NCBI GenBank assembly: GCA_937890005.1
Contig: CALBZA010000049.1
Location: forward strand, 1 to 64,000
DNA from: an uncultured Verrucomicrobia subdivision 3 bacterium
GTDB taxonomy: Bacteria; Verrucomicrobiota; Verrucomicrobiia; Limisphaerales; DASXHY01
Reading direction: 5' to 3'
DNA length: 64,000 nt
A model generated the notes under the pieces. That model had not been told where the DNA came from. It ran no database searches and saw nothing but the letters and a program-made list of their open reading frames with translations. Positions 28,297 through 38,000 of this stretch are shown here, in pieces. Positions within the stretch are counted from its first letter, which is position 1; every line of letters begins with the position of its first letter. The translations under genes were made by a program, and so were the position numbers.

Positions 28297-28367
28297 GCGC
28301 CGAGTATAAGTTGAGCCGTTCGTTTTCACACTAGGGCTGCCACCCCAAAACTTCACCGAACAACACC

Positions 28368-28820
28368 ATGCGCGCCGTCATCCAACGCGTCCGGGAAGCA
28401 TCCGTCACGGTCGATGGTGCGGTGATCGGCTCAATTGCAAAGGGCCTGCTGGTTCTCGTCGCCGTGGAGGACGCTGACACGCGGGAAGATATCGAATGGC
28501 TCAGCGGCAAGATCGTGCGACTGCGGATTTTCGACGACGAAAATGGCGTCATGAATCATTCCGTCCAGGAAAGCGGTGGGAACATTCTCGTCGTGAGCCA
28601 GTTCACCTTGTTTGCCAGCACGCGGAAAGGCAATCGTCCTTCCTACACCCGTTCGGCCCGACCGAAAGTCGCCATTCCGCTCTACGAAGAATTCAAGGCA
28701 AAGCTGGCGGCGGATCTTGGGCGTCCCATCGAAAGCGGACGTTTCGGCGCGGACATGCAGGTCGCGCTGGTCAACGACGGTCCGGTGACAATCCTCATCG
28801 ACTCAAAGTTGCGCGAATAG
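28368..28820 (+). CDS. dtd: D-aminoacyl-tRNA deacylase
   Basis: Dtd (150 residues) hydrolyses D-aminoacyl-tRNAs and Gly-tRNA(Ala), a cytoplasmic proofreading enzyme. It shows the N-terminal MRAVIQRVREASVTV, the active-site SQFTLFAS and the cross-subunit NDGPVTI with its Gly-cisPro. The length is the family norm. Its stop touches the stop of the convergent histidine kinase gene. Confidence 0.97.
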   Translation: MRAVIQRVREASVTVDGAVIGSIAKGLLVLVAVEDADTREDIEWLSGKIVRLRIFDDENGVMNHSVQESGGNILVVSQFTLFASTRKGNRPSYTRSARPKVAIPLYEEFKAKLAADLGRPIESGRFGADMQVALVNDGPVTILIDSKLRE

Positions 28821-30326
28821 CTAAACGGGAATCCGAACGGTAAACTTCGTTCCGCGTCCGAGCTCGCTCTTCACTTCTATGGTCCCCTGATGGGCATCCA
28901 CAATGGCCTTCGAGATCGCCAGCCCCAAACCAGTCCGCCCCTTGCTCGTGGTTCTCGCCGCATCCGCCCGATAAAACCGATCGAATATGTGCGGCAGATG
29001 TTCCGGCGCAATACCGGGCCCTTCGTCTTCGACTCGAACTGTTGCAAAGCCCGCTTCACTCCCGCTCGTGATGCGAATGATTCCACCCTCGACATTGTGA
29101 TGAACCGCATTGCTCAGAAGATTTGTGACAACCTGGGCCAGCCGACCGTCGTCGCCGGAACAGGGCGCCGGTGGAAGATCGGTTTCAATTTGAATTCCCC
29201 GTTCGGCAGCAAGCGGCCGCAATTGCTCGACACAGTCGGCTGCGATGCGAGAAAGATCGGTAGGCGACCGCCGCATCTGTTCCTGCCCCGCCTCCAGACG
29301 CGCCAGTTCAAGCAGCGACTCGATCAAGCCCCGCATTCGTTGCGCTGAACGCTGACAGGCTTCCAGCGACTGACGATATTCGGGGGCGCTTCGCTCGCGG
29401 TTCAACGCCGACTGCGTTTGAGTCAGAATCACCGACACCGGCGTCCGCAGTTCGTGCGCTGCATCGGACGTGAACTGCTTCTGCTGTGCAAAGGCGCTCT
29501 CCAGTCGTGAGAAAGTGGAATTCAACACACCGGCCAACTGACCGAGTTCACTCTCCGTTTCGCGCACGCTGATGCGTTGCGAAAGGTCGCCTTCGGAAAT
29601 TCGCGCGGCCGTGTTGCTGATGTCGTGAATCGGACGAATCGCCCGTGCCGTCAGCCAGGCGCCACCCGCCATGCCGAATACGAGAATCACACCGCCGATT
29701 CCTGCAAGGAGCAACGCCGCCCGGCGCAGTTCCTTTCGATCCTGAACAATCGACCTCCCCACCAGAATGATTTCACCGGGCGGAGTCATGATGAACGCTT
29801 CCCGCCATTTTTCCCGCGTTCGATTCGGTCGCGGTCCGCGGACGCGCGGAGGAACTTCGGGCATGACCAGGCGCGCCGGCGCGTTCGTGGATCTGGCGAG
29901 TTCGACACCTTCCCGATCCCACACAACAAAGTAAAACCCGTTGGTATCGTCCTGATCAAACAGAAGCAATTGCTGTGGCCCAAGTCGAAGCGAGGGACCG
30001 CCGCGAATCGGGCCGCGCGGAGCGCCGTCCGCTGGAGGGCGTTCCGGTCTGATGGGACGTCCCGGCTCGCGATAATCGTCTTGATCGCCGGGGAATCGCG
30101 CCGGGCGATCTAGGTTAATCCGATCCCCTCCCATCCGCTCCCGCGCTTCGGGACCGCGCAGTCCGGAAACCACGACGTTGACGCGCCGCTGCAATTCACC
30201 GTCGAGGCGCCGCCATTGTCGGCCGCTCTGAAGTTGATATGCCGCGACACCGAACCCGGCGAGAACGAGCAGCAAAATCAGCCCGTACCAGAGCTGTAAC
30301 CGCCAGCGAATGGATTTCGGGATCAT
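28821..30326 (-). CDS. Sensor histidine kinase of OmpR-type two-component system
   Basis: A membrane kinase of 501 residues. The first membrane segment is near residues 14-32. A periplasmic domain of about 160 residues, rich in Pro and Arg (PGRPIRPERPPADGAPRG), comes next, then a second segment (LLAGIGGVILVFGMAGGAWL) and a HAMP domain. The HisKA box is SDAAHELRTPVSVI with the phospho-accepting His, and the ATPase part has NLLSNAVHH, DEGPGIAPEH and GRTGLGLAI. It resembles CusS/copper or metal-type sensors in layout. The gene starts two bases after the stop of its cognate regulator. The signal sensed is unknown. Confidence 0.93.
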   Translation of the reverse strand: MIPKSIRWRLQLWYGLILLLVLAGFGVAAYQLQSGRQWRRLDGELQRRVNVVVSGLRGPEARERMGGDRINLDRPARFPGDQDDYREPGRPIRPERPPADGAPRGPIRGGPSLRLGPQQLLLFDQDDTNGFYFVVWDREGVELARSTNAPARLVMPEVPPRVRGPRPNRTREKWREAFIMTPPGEIILVGRSIVQDRKELRRAALLLAGIGGVILVFGMAGGAWLTARAIRPIHDISNTAARISEGDLSQRISVRETESELGQLAGVLNSTFSRLESAFAQQKQFTSDAAHELRTPVSVILTQTQSALNRERSAPEYRQSLEACQRSAQRMRGLIESLLELARLEAGQEQMRRSPTDLSRIAADCVEQLRPLAAERGIQIETDLPPAPCSGDDGRLAQVVTNLLSNAVHHNVEGGIIRITSGSEAGFATVRVEDEGPGIAPEHLPHIFDRFYRADAARTTSKGRTGLGLAISKAIVDAHQGTIEVKSELGRGTKFTVRIPV

Positions 30327-30328
30327 GG

Positions 30329-30982
30329 TCAATTTTCGATGCAGTATCCGAGTCCGCGGCGCGTCACGATGAAATCTGCGCCGATCTTTTTCCGAATATT
30401 CGAAACATGAACATCGAGCAGATTGGAGAACGTGCTGTCGTCCTCATCAAAGAGATGTTCGTACAACTGGGTGCGGCTCACGACTTCTCCGCGATGCAAC
30501 GCAAGGAATTCGACAAGGGCATATTCACGCGCAGTCAACTGGATCAGTTCTCCCTTCTTCGAAACTGTCCGCGCAGCCGTATCGACGATCACATCCCCCA
30601 TCTCGATCACGTTTCTCACCTGACCTGCGCTGCGTCGAATCAACGCGCGGACTCGCGCAAGAAGTTCGCCGAGATCGAAAGGTTTGACCAGGTAATCGTC
30701 CGCACCGGAATCAAGACCGCGCACACGATCGCGGCTTTGGTCTCGGGCGGTGAGCATCAGGACCGGAGTTTTCTTCGTCGCGCGCAGTTTTTGCAACACG
30801 GTCCAGCCATCCATCCTGGGCAGCATGATGTCGAGCACGACGGCGTCGTAATCCCAGCTCGTGGCCTTGTAGAACCCTTCCTCGCCGTCAGCCGCGGTAT
30901 CCACGGCATACCCTTCATCACGAAACGCCTGCGCGAGGCTGCTGAGCAGGTCGGGTTCATCTTCAACGATCAGAAGTCTCAT
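30329..30982 (-). CDS. OmpR/PhoB-family response regulator
   Basis: This 217-residue regulator has a receiver domain (acidic pocket Glu7-Asp8, phospho-acceptor Asp51 in VVLDIMLPRMDG, Lys100 in YLVKPFD) and a C-terminal winged helix (LTAREYALVEFLALHRGEVV, HVSNIRKKIG). It is the CusR/CopR-like type. The kinase gene follows directly on the same strand. An inverted repeat in the 250-base gap toward the divergent EF-hand protein gene is a candidate binding site. Confidence 0.95.
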   Translation of the reverse strand: MRLLIVEDEPDLLSSLAQAFRDEGYAVDTAADGEEGFYKATSWDYDAVVLDIMLPRMDGWTVLQKLRATKKTPVLMLTARDQSRDRVRGLDSGADDYLVKPFDLGELLARVRALIRRSAGQVRNVIEMGDVIVDTAARTVSKKGELIQLTAREYALVEFLALHRGEVVSRTQLYEHLFDEDDSTFSNLLDVHVSNIRKKIGADFIVTRRGLGYCIEN

Positions 30983-31058
30983 GGCATTGGCGCCGAATCT
31001 AATGGGCGCGGCCGATCCACGCAGTTCAATTCAGCGAATTGAAAGATTGCGGAACGAA

Positions 31059-31119
31059 CCTTAAGGGGAGATGAAGAAAATTTTTTCTGAGAATCGGATG
31101 CGCTTAACGTTCCGTTAAG
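31059..31119. promoter_or_regulatory. Candidate operator: CTTAACG-N3-CGTTAAG palindrome and CCTTAAGG
   Basis: A perfect 7-base inverted repeat, CTTAACG at 31103-31109 and CGTTAAG at 31113-31119, lies in the gap between the response regulator (minus) and the EF-hand gene (plus). A second palindrome, CCTTAAGG, is at 31059-31066. Both share the core TTAA(C/G)G. Their placement suggests binding of the neighbouring OmpR-type regulator, but this is inference. Confidence 0.45.
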
Positions 31120-31235
31120 GTGGCCCCGTGTAAGGTGACGCCATGATCAACGAACTGATTGTCCGAACATCGAAACAAAGTTCATCCGTGGTTGGATGGC
31201 CGGTGCCCGGGACGGTTCGTGGAAAGACAACCAGT

Positions 31236-31616
31236 ATGAAACTGAACAACAAAATACTCATCGTGGCGCTCAGCATCGCCGCCTCCACCGCAGTCCTTTC
31301 CGCCCAGGAAGGAAATCCGCCGCGACACCAGGGCGGTCCTGAAGGCGGTCCGCGCCCGCCCTCACCTTTGCTGGCGGCGCTGGATGCCAATCACGACGGA
31401 GTGATTGATGCAGCGGAAATCGACAATGCCGCCGCCGCACTCCGGAAGCTGGACAAGAACGGTGACGGAAAATTGACCCGCGAGGAATTGCATCCCGTCC
31501 CGCGTGAAGGTGGACCCGGACGTGGCGAAGGCAGGGAACCGCGCCGCGGACCTGGCCCCGGCCCTGGCCCTCGTCCGCAACGCGGTGGAGCTCCCGCCGA
31601 CGCCCCGGGACATTGA
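31236..31616 (+). CDS. Secreted EF-hand protein
   Basis: A 126-residue exported protein. Its signal peptide (KILIVALSIAASTAVLSAQ) is followed by two adjacent EF-hand loops, LDANHDGVIDAAEI and LDKNGDGKLTREEL, with the expected Asp/Asn, Gly and Glu ligands at loop positions. The flanks are rich in Gly, Pro and Arg. It probably binds calcium in the periplasm or outside. The ATG at 31236 has GGAAAG upstream; a longer upstream frame lacks a signal. It is divergent from the two-component system and may be its target. Confidence 0.85.
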   Translation: MKLNNKILIVALSIAASTAVLSAQEGNPPRHQGGPEGGPRPPSPLLAALDANHDGVIDAAEIDNAAAALRKLDKNGDGKLTREELHPVPREGGPGRGEGREPRRGPGPGPGPRPQRGGAPADAPGH

Positions 31617-31777
31617 TACGAAAGATGCGCAATGGGCGGAGTGACGACTCCGCCCAGCACAACCCAATGCCGGTCACCGCTCGTTCCGAGGAGAGCAACC
31701 TGCAGGATGGTAGGTGTTTCCCTCATTTTGTTTTGAAATTTTCCGGACAAACTACGTTACAAGTGAAGCAGGATTCC

Positions 31778-32221
31778 GTGACATCCGGGGGTTCGGATAG
31801 CGAACAGAAACATTGCATGATCGTCGATGACAACCCAGGCATTCTGGATGTTGTCGCCACCATGACCAATGTCCTGATAGGAGCCGAGGCTCGCACCTTT
31901 GTGGACCCTCGAGAAGCATTGTCCGCGATTCTTGCAAATCCGACTGAGTTCAACTTCATCATCACCGACCTGGAAATGCCCGGAATGAACGGGCTTGAGT
32001 TGCGAAATGCCATTCGCGCGGCCGTGCCAGGCTTGAAGGTGATCCTCATGACCGGCAACCACACCGCAATCGATCCGGCCAGCGCCGAGCTGTTCGGTTT
32101 CGCCGGCCTGATCTATAAACCGTTCGCGCCCGACCAACTGCTGCACTGCATCCAAAGTTCCGGAGCGCTGGAAGCAGGAAAGCCTTCTCCCGATCTCGCC
32201 TGTTCTGCCGTCAGGATCTGA
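31778..32221 (+). CDS. Single-domain response regulator
   Basis: The protein consists of a receiver domain (147 residues) with no output domain. The acidic pair is Asp17-Asp18 (MIVDDNPGI), the phospho-acceptor is Asp64 (FIITDLEMPGMNG), and the conserved Lys lies in LIYKPF. The GTG at 31778 with AGGA just upstream is preferred; in-frame sequence continues upstream without a better start, and the true N-terminus is uncertain. It could relay phosphate in a phosphorelay. No kinase is adjacent on this strand. Confidence 0.82.
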   Translation: MTSGGSDSEQKHCMIVDDNPGILDVVATMTNVLIGAEARTFVDPREALSAILANPTEFNFIITDLEMPGMNGLELRNAIRAAVPGLKVILMTGNHTAIDPASAELFGFAGLIYKPFAPDQLLHCIQSSGALEAGKPSPDLACSAVRI

Positions 32222-32275
32222 CCGCAAAAGACCCCATGGCCTCAGGCTGCCTGCCCCTTAGGCTTTATCCGACCT

Positions 32276-33403
32276 GTGAAAAAGGCCGGAAAGAAAATCA
32301 GAACTCACTGGCAGGCGCTGTCGCACTGGACAAAGCTCACGCTTCTGATCCTCGTGACAATCCTCATCGTGGCACGACTTGCCCTTCCCTATGCGGTCCG
32401 TCACTACGTCAATCGCCAGATCAACAAAGGACCGGAATATCGCGGTGAGGTGGCGCGCGTTCACATCGAACTGATTCGCGGCGCCTACAAGATCGAAGGT
32501 TTGAAGATCGAGAAAGCAACCGGTCCGGTGCCTGTTCCTTTTATCGAGATTCCCGTGATGGATCTGTCCGTTCAGTGGAAGGAATTGTTCCACGGTTCAT
32601 TGGTGGGCGAAGTCGAAGTCACCAGTCCGAAGGTTAATTTCGTGAACGCTCCGTCGAAAGCGGAGAGCCAGACCGGCGAGGAGAAGGATTGGAAAAGCAC
32701 GCTGGAAAGCCTTTTCCCATTCAACCTGAACCGGTTTCAGGTGAACAACGGAGACATTCGTTTCCGCGACTTCAATCGTAATCCGCAGGTGGACATCTAC
32801 ATCACGAACCTGTTTGCAACGGCCACGAACCTGACGAATTCCCGCGAGGTGAACGACAAGCTGCCGGCCGGTTTGATCGCGCGAGGTCGGACGATCGGCG
32901 ACGGAGAGCTTGATATCAATTTGCGGATGAATCCCCTGGCAGAGGCGCCCACATTCACTCTCACGGCAGTCGTGAGCAACATGAACCTTGTGGCGCTGAA
33001 CGATTTCATGCGGGCCTACGGCAAGTTCGATGTCGAGAGCGGCACGTTTCAGCTTGTGACCGAGGTGGCCGCCGCAGACGGACGATTCGAAGGCTACGCC
33101 AAACCGTTTTTCAAAGACCTCGACATCTTTGATTGGGACAAGGAGCGGAAGAAGAATCTCCTCGAAAAATTCTGGCAGGCGATCGTCGCCGGCGTGGGAG
33201 CGTTGTTCAAGAACCAGCCGAAAGATCAGCTCGCCACGCGCATTCCCATCTCCGGCACGTTCGAGAAAACCGACATCGACATGTGGGCAACGATCGGCGG
33301 CATTCTGAAAAACGCGTTTGTCAGCGCTCTGCTTCCAAATGTCGATCGTTCCGTATCTCTGGAAGAAGTGGAAGACAAGGCGGAGAAGGAACGGAAAGAT
33401 TAA
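32276..33403 (+). CDS. AsmA/DUF748-like membrane-anchored protein
   Basis: This 375-residue protein has an N-terminal membrane anchor (LTLLILVTILIVARLALPYAV) and a large beta-rich region. Phrases such as FQVNNGDIRFRDFNRNPQVD and ISGTFEKTDIDMWATIGGIL, typical of AsmA-like/DUF748 proteins, are visible. These proteins are thought to bridge the envelope and take part in lipid or outer-membrane homeostasis. The start is GTG, with a polar Lys-rich N-terminus (KKAGKKIRTHW). It ends in a highly charged tail. Confidence 0.82.
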   Translation: MKKAGKKIRTHWQALSHWTKLTLLILVTILIVARLALPYAVRHYVNRQINKGPEYRGEVARVHIELIRGAYKIEGLKIEKATGPVPVPFIEIPVMDLSVQWKELFHGSLVGEVEVTSPKVNFVNAPSKAESQTGEEKDWKSTLESLFPFNLNRFQVNNGDIRFRDFNRNPQVDIYITNLFATATNLTNSREVNDKLPAGLIARGRTIGDGELDINLRMNPLAEAPTFTLTAVVSNMNLVALNDFMRAYGKFDVESGTFQLVTEVAAADGRFEGYAKPFFKDLDIFDWDKERKKNLLEKFWQAIVAGVGALFKNQPKDQLATRIPISGTFEKTDIDMWATIGGILKNAFVSALLPNVDRSVSLEEVEDKAEKERKD

Positions 33404-33449
33404 CCAGTTCCCATGCGGGAACTGATTAATCCGAAATTACGTCACGACA

Positions 33450-34121
33450 TTACCGGGAACTGGCCAACGCAGGCAGCGGTTGGGCTGCGCTTTTCCGGCT
33501 GCGACCGAGATGATTCACCCAGATTCGCAGCGCTCGAACACTGCGCGACAAGAAGCCGGTGCCGCAATCCGTCTTCGATTTTGCAACGCAAGTCGTCTCA
33601 CGCGTCATTCGCGATTTAACCTCAGCCCGGGTGTCAACCGAACAATTGCTCGATGCAACCGCGGAAACTTCGACCGCCGGTCTGACCGCCGGAAGCGGCG
33701 CCGCGCACGCGACCTTCACACGCTGCGCGATTTCCTGCACCTGAAAGCTCTTCAACAAAAAGTCCGAAGCGCCATCCTGCATTGCCTTCCTCCTCGCCTC
33801 CATGTCGCCAAAAGTCGTCAGCATCAGAATGCGGGAGTTGACCGCGAGCTGGCGGATCGGAGCCACAGCTGCGATTCCACCCATTCCAGGCATTCGCACG
33901 TCCAGCAGCACTGCATCCGGCGCTTCCTCCATGCGCAAAGCCTCCAGCGCTTCCTCGGCAGTGGAACACTGACGTTCACATCGAATGCCGCCTTCGTCCT
34001 CGAGCAATGCCGCGAGCAGCACTCGAAAGTTCTCGCTGTCGTCCACCAGCCACACGCGCAACGTTTTGGAATCCGCGCTTTCCACGCCTTCCTTCCGTTC
34101 CGCCGTCACATCCGTTCCCAT
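33450..34121 (-). CDS. Receiver-domain protein with non-HTH tail
   Basis: The 223-residue product has a NarL-type receiver: Asp27-Asp28 (WLVDDSENF), phospho-acceptor Asp74 (AVLLDVRMPGMGG), and Lys124 (FLLKSFQ). After residue 130 the sequence (about 90 residues, Ser/Arg/Ala-rich) shows no LuxR-type helix-turn-helix, so the output domain is absent or degenerate. The ATG at 34121 with GAGAGAA upstream is favoured over two upstream ATGs. It may act through protein contacts, or be a truncated transcription factor. Confidence 0.75.
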   Translation of the reverse strand: MGTDVTAERKEGVESADSKTLRVWLVDDSENFRVLLAALLEDEGGIRCERQCSTAEEALEALRMEEAPDAVLLDVRMPGMGGIAAVAPIRQLAVNSRILMLTTFGDMEARRKAMQDGASDFLLKSFQVQEIAQRVKVACAAPLPAVRPAVEVSAVASSNCSVDTRAEVKSRMTRETTCVAKSKTDCGTGFLSRSVRALRIWVNHLGRSRKSAAQPLPALASSR

Positions 34122-34338
34122 CGTATTTCTCTCAACCATGCCGTTGTTCCGTGCATGCCGCGTACCAGTTTGCACAGCGAAGTGGAACCGCGGTTTTCAC
34201 ACGAATTCCACGTCAATTTGATCCTTTTTCCGCGGAAACAGTGGATTTCTGCACATGAGCAATGTTCTGAATTTTACGGACTGATTCATTCCGCGCAGAA
34301 GCGAATCAAACAGCGCAATCGCGAAGCGTGAATCAAAC

Positions 34339-34860
34339 TCAACGATGATGCAGGCGATGACTTCCCGGCGGCGGCCGGACGTGAATTCCCGGCCTGTGAT
34401 AGCGGTAAACCGGCGGCGGCGAGTAATAGTAATAAGGATGCGGATGATAATAGACCGGCGGCGAATAGACCGGAACCTGTATTACCACCGGCGGCGGCTG
34501 GTTGAGATCGAAATAAATCTGTGACGGAATAAAATCCTCTCCCGAAAACATTCTCCCGGTTTTGAACGCGCGAGTCTGAACGAACTGGTTCGTCCTCACC
34601 GGATAAGCCCGGACGACATATTCGTAAGAGCCGAAATCGTGAAAGGTTCCATCAGGATCACCGAAGATTTTCAATGTCAGCGGCGAGTGGCCGACGAATT
34701 CGCCATTCACTTCGATGCGCGCGCCGGGTTCAGAGGTTTCAACCGGCACATGATAAGCCATCGTGCCGTGCGGCCCACGCTCAGCACCGGCCGGAATACT
34801 CTGGCAGCCTGTCAATCCCATCAACAGCGCTGCACCAGCGGAAATTGCCAGCAGTTTCAT
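34339..34860 (-). CDS. PEGA-domain lipoprotein
   Basis: A 173-residue lipoprotein. The signal peptide ends in the lipobox LTGC (Cys19), so it should be anchored in the outer membrane or periplasm. A PEGA domain follows (SEPGARIEVNGEFVGHSPLTL). The last 50 residues are extremely rich in Tyr, Pro and His (VYYHPHPYYYYSPPPVYRYH), which suggests a metal-binding or surface-exposed tail. The ATG at 34860 has AAAGGA upstream. Confidence 0.85.
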   Translation of the reverse strand: MKLLAISAGAALLMGLTGCQSIPAGAERGPHGTMAYHVPVETSEPGARIEVNGEFVGHSPLTLKIFGDPDGTFHDFGSYEYVVRAYPVRTNQFVQTRAFKTGRMFSGEDFIPSQIYFDLNQPPPVVIQVPVYSPPVYYHPHPYYYYSPPPVYRYHRPGIHVRPPPGSHRLHHR

Positions 34861-35096
34861 ACATCCTTTGACGTTTCCTGACTGGGGAAAATTCGGCCTC
34901 AATCCGCTGCAAATCAACTGGGGGAGAAACGGAAACTGCGAGTGTATCTGAAATCTCGGCGCGCGGCTGTGTCACTTGTGACCAGCCGCAGCGTTTCGAA
35001 ACTTTCCAGCGATTCTTATTCTTTCAGGTGGCTGCGGCGGGTCTTCGACACAACCGCACTCCATTCGCCCATTTCTCGATGTCCCTTTCCAGCTGA

Positions 35097-38000
35097 TCAG
35101 GCCGTGACAGTTGTCTCAGAGTCAGTGGATGGAGCCCCGGGCGTCGTCGCGACCGGCGCGGGCGGCGGAACAAGCGGTTTGCCTTGCGAAGATTCGGGCG
35201 CCAGTTCCTTCGTCTGCGCCTTGTGGAATTTCACGCTGACGATCTTGCTCACGCCGTGTTCTTCCATTGTGACGCCATAGAGCACGTCGCACATGCCGAT
35301 CGTGCGCTTGTTGTGCGTGATGATGATGAACTGCGAATCGTTGATGAATCGCTGGAGCACGCGAATGAAGCGGTTGATGTTCGACTCGTCCAGCGGCGCA
35401 TCCAGTTCGTCCAGCACGCAGAACGGACTCGGCTTCACCTGATAGATCGAGAACAACAGCGAAACAGCGGTCATTGTCTGTTCCCCGCCCGACAGCAGCG
35501 AAATCGTTTGCAGCTGCTTGCCCGGAGGTTTGGCGACAATGTCGATTCCGCTTTCGAGAACATCGTTTTCGTCCACGAGAATCAAATCCGCTTTGCCGCC
35601 GCCAAACACTTCCGTGAACATGGCGCGGAAGTTGTCGCGAATCTGTTCGAACGTCTGCTTGAACATGTCGCGCGTCTGCGTGTTGATGCGGTTGATGACT
35701 TCGAGCAGCTGCGCCTTGGCCTGGACGAGATCCTCGTGCTGCTTGGTGAGGAACTGATAACGCTGTTCGGTTTCCTCGTATTCCTCGATCGCGACCAGAT
35801 TCACCGGCCCCATTTCATCGAGTCGTTTCTGCAACGCCTCGACCTGCTGTGCCACAGCCGCCCAGTCGGTCGCGCCGCCGAGCTTCTCCATTTCCTCCGG
35901 CGTGAGCGTTTCCACGCGGGCCGGGCCTTCGTCGGCAACCGTGATCGTGATGCATTCGCTGCGGACGTCGTCGAGGTTGACGTGATATTTCTGCTGAATC
36001 CGTTCGCGCAGGTTCTGAACGGACATGTTCTTCTGCGCGAGTTCAACCTCGATCGTGCCGCGCTGCGTCTGCATTTCGCCGAGCTTGCGGCGCTGTTCGC
36101 GCAGCTCCTCTTCACGCGTCAGGACGTCCGATTCCTGCGAAGACTTCTGCGCGAGCAGTTCGGTGATCTGTGCGTTGACCTGTTCGCGATCGTGCTGAAG
36201 CCGGTCGATCTGCGCACGCGAATCCTGAATCTCGGTTTCGGCCTGTTCCTTGCGGCCGAGGAATGACGAGCATTCGCGGCGACGCAATTCAACCACCTGG
36301 CCGAGTTCACGAATGCGCTGATCCAGCGTTCCCTGCTGCTGACGGAAGGAAGCGAGCAACTGTTCCTCGCCGGCGAGCGCCACTTTGCTTTCGTTCAGAT
36401 CGGCCGTCGCCGTGTCGCGATTCTGGCGCAATTCCTCCAGCAGCGACGTCAGCGAAACCACTTCCTCCTGACTCGAACGTTCCCGCGCTTCGCATTCCGC
36501 CGCGCGTGTGGCGAGGGCGGAACGTTTCTCCAATCCTTCGCGCTCGGAATCGGCGAGGCTTTCGATTTCGTAAACAACCGTGTCGATCTTCTGATGCAGA
36601 AGCCGGCGCGAATTCTCGAGTGCAGTGAATTCGCCCTGGCGTGTTGCGATTGCAACTTCCTGCTGGCGCAATTCGGTCTGTGCTTCCTGAAGGCTCGCCT
36701 GAAGCTCCGTCTGCTCGCTTTGCAACGCGCCTTTCGTGCGGCTGACTTCGGCAACCTTCTCCGCCAGTTCTGCAAGCGCAGCCTGCAGTTCGGCGATCTG
36801 ATTTTTGCGACCGAGAATTGAAGACGGCGCTTTGCCGTTCCCTGCTCCGTTCATGTAACCGCCGGTGTAGATGCCGTGGCGGTTCAGAAGATCGCCATTC
36901 AACGTGACGAAATCGCATCCAGCGTGACCGTTCTGAAGCTGCTTTGTCGCGGACGAAAGATCGGGCGCAATGAAGGTGCGTGCGAGAAGACCTTTGACAA
37001 GTTTCTCCACGGTCGGCTCCGCCTGAACCACGCTGAGCGCATGAACCACTTCGCCTTTGGCGAGCTGGTTTTGAACCGCCTCCGTGCTGCTGCCGGGCGC
37101 CATGTCGCCGGCGAACGCGAGCTGCGTTTCCGGAACCTGAACTGAAAGCGCCGCCACACTGGCCCGCCCCGCCTTGCTGTTGGTGAGATCCGCGAGAATC
37201 TGTTGCGCCGATTCCGCCTGCTCGGTGAGCACGATCTGAAGGTTGTGGCCGAGCGCGTTTTCAATGGCCGGAACAAACTGGTCCGGAACGCGGATTCGTT
37301 CCGCGAGCGAACCGATCACCGCATGCGAACGCCGCAATGCCGCCAGCGCACCGGCGCTGAAACCTTCGTGCTGGCCTTCGAGCTGTTCGAGAACATTCAG
37401 ACGCGAACGCTTTTCGGCCTGCGCATGGAGAAGCTTCTCCTGCTCCTGTGAAGCGCGGTTCAATTCCTCCTGAATCTGACGCAGCCGGGCCTGGCGTTCC
37501 TCCACCGTTCCGCGCGTGGTTTGAACGCTCAGCTTCTCGGCTTCCACGTTCATCGCGAATTCCTGAAGGCGGACTTCAAGACGATTGCGCTCTTCCTCAA
37601 GCTGGATTTTCTCGGCGGAAAGCTTTTCGAGACGAACGATGTTCCCCTGTTTCTGGAGGTCGAGCGCGGTCAGTTCGTTGCGGACGCGCGACAAATCCTG
37701 CGCTGCGGCAAATGCTGTTTGCTGAGCTTTGCGCAAATCCTCCTGCTTCACCCGAAGTTCATTCTCAATCTGACGCAGCGCTTCCTGCTTGGATTGCAAT
37801 GATTCGCGATGCTGCGCCACCGCCGCTTCACTGACAGCGAGCCGTTCGGTGACTGATGCCAGTTCGTCCACGGCGGTCTGACGCCGTTCCTCGGCCTGGG
37901 TGATTTCGCTCAGCGCCTTTTCGTTCTGGGACTGAAGTTCCTGGAGGCGTTCTTCGTTGAACTGAATGCGGCTTTCGTGACGATCGATTTCACCCTTCAG

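Noticed and set aside
34122..34338. Possible small gene between the receiver protein and the PEGA lipoprotein
   Set aside because: Frames here are short or overlap the receiver gene; no start with ribosome site and no motif.
35184..36266. 360-codon plus-strand frame within smc
   Set aside because: Antisense to the SMC coiled coil; composition (Leu/Arg/His) reflects reading Glu/Gln codons backwards.
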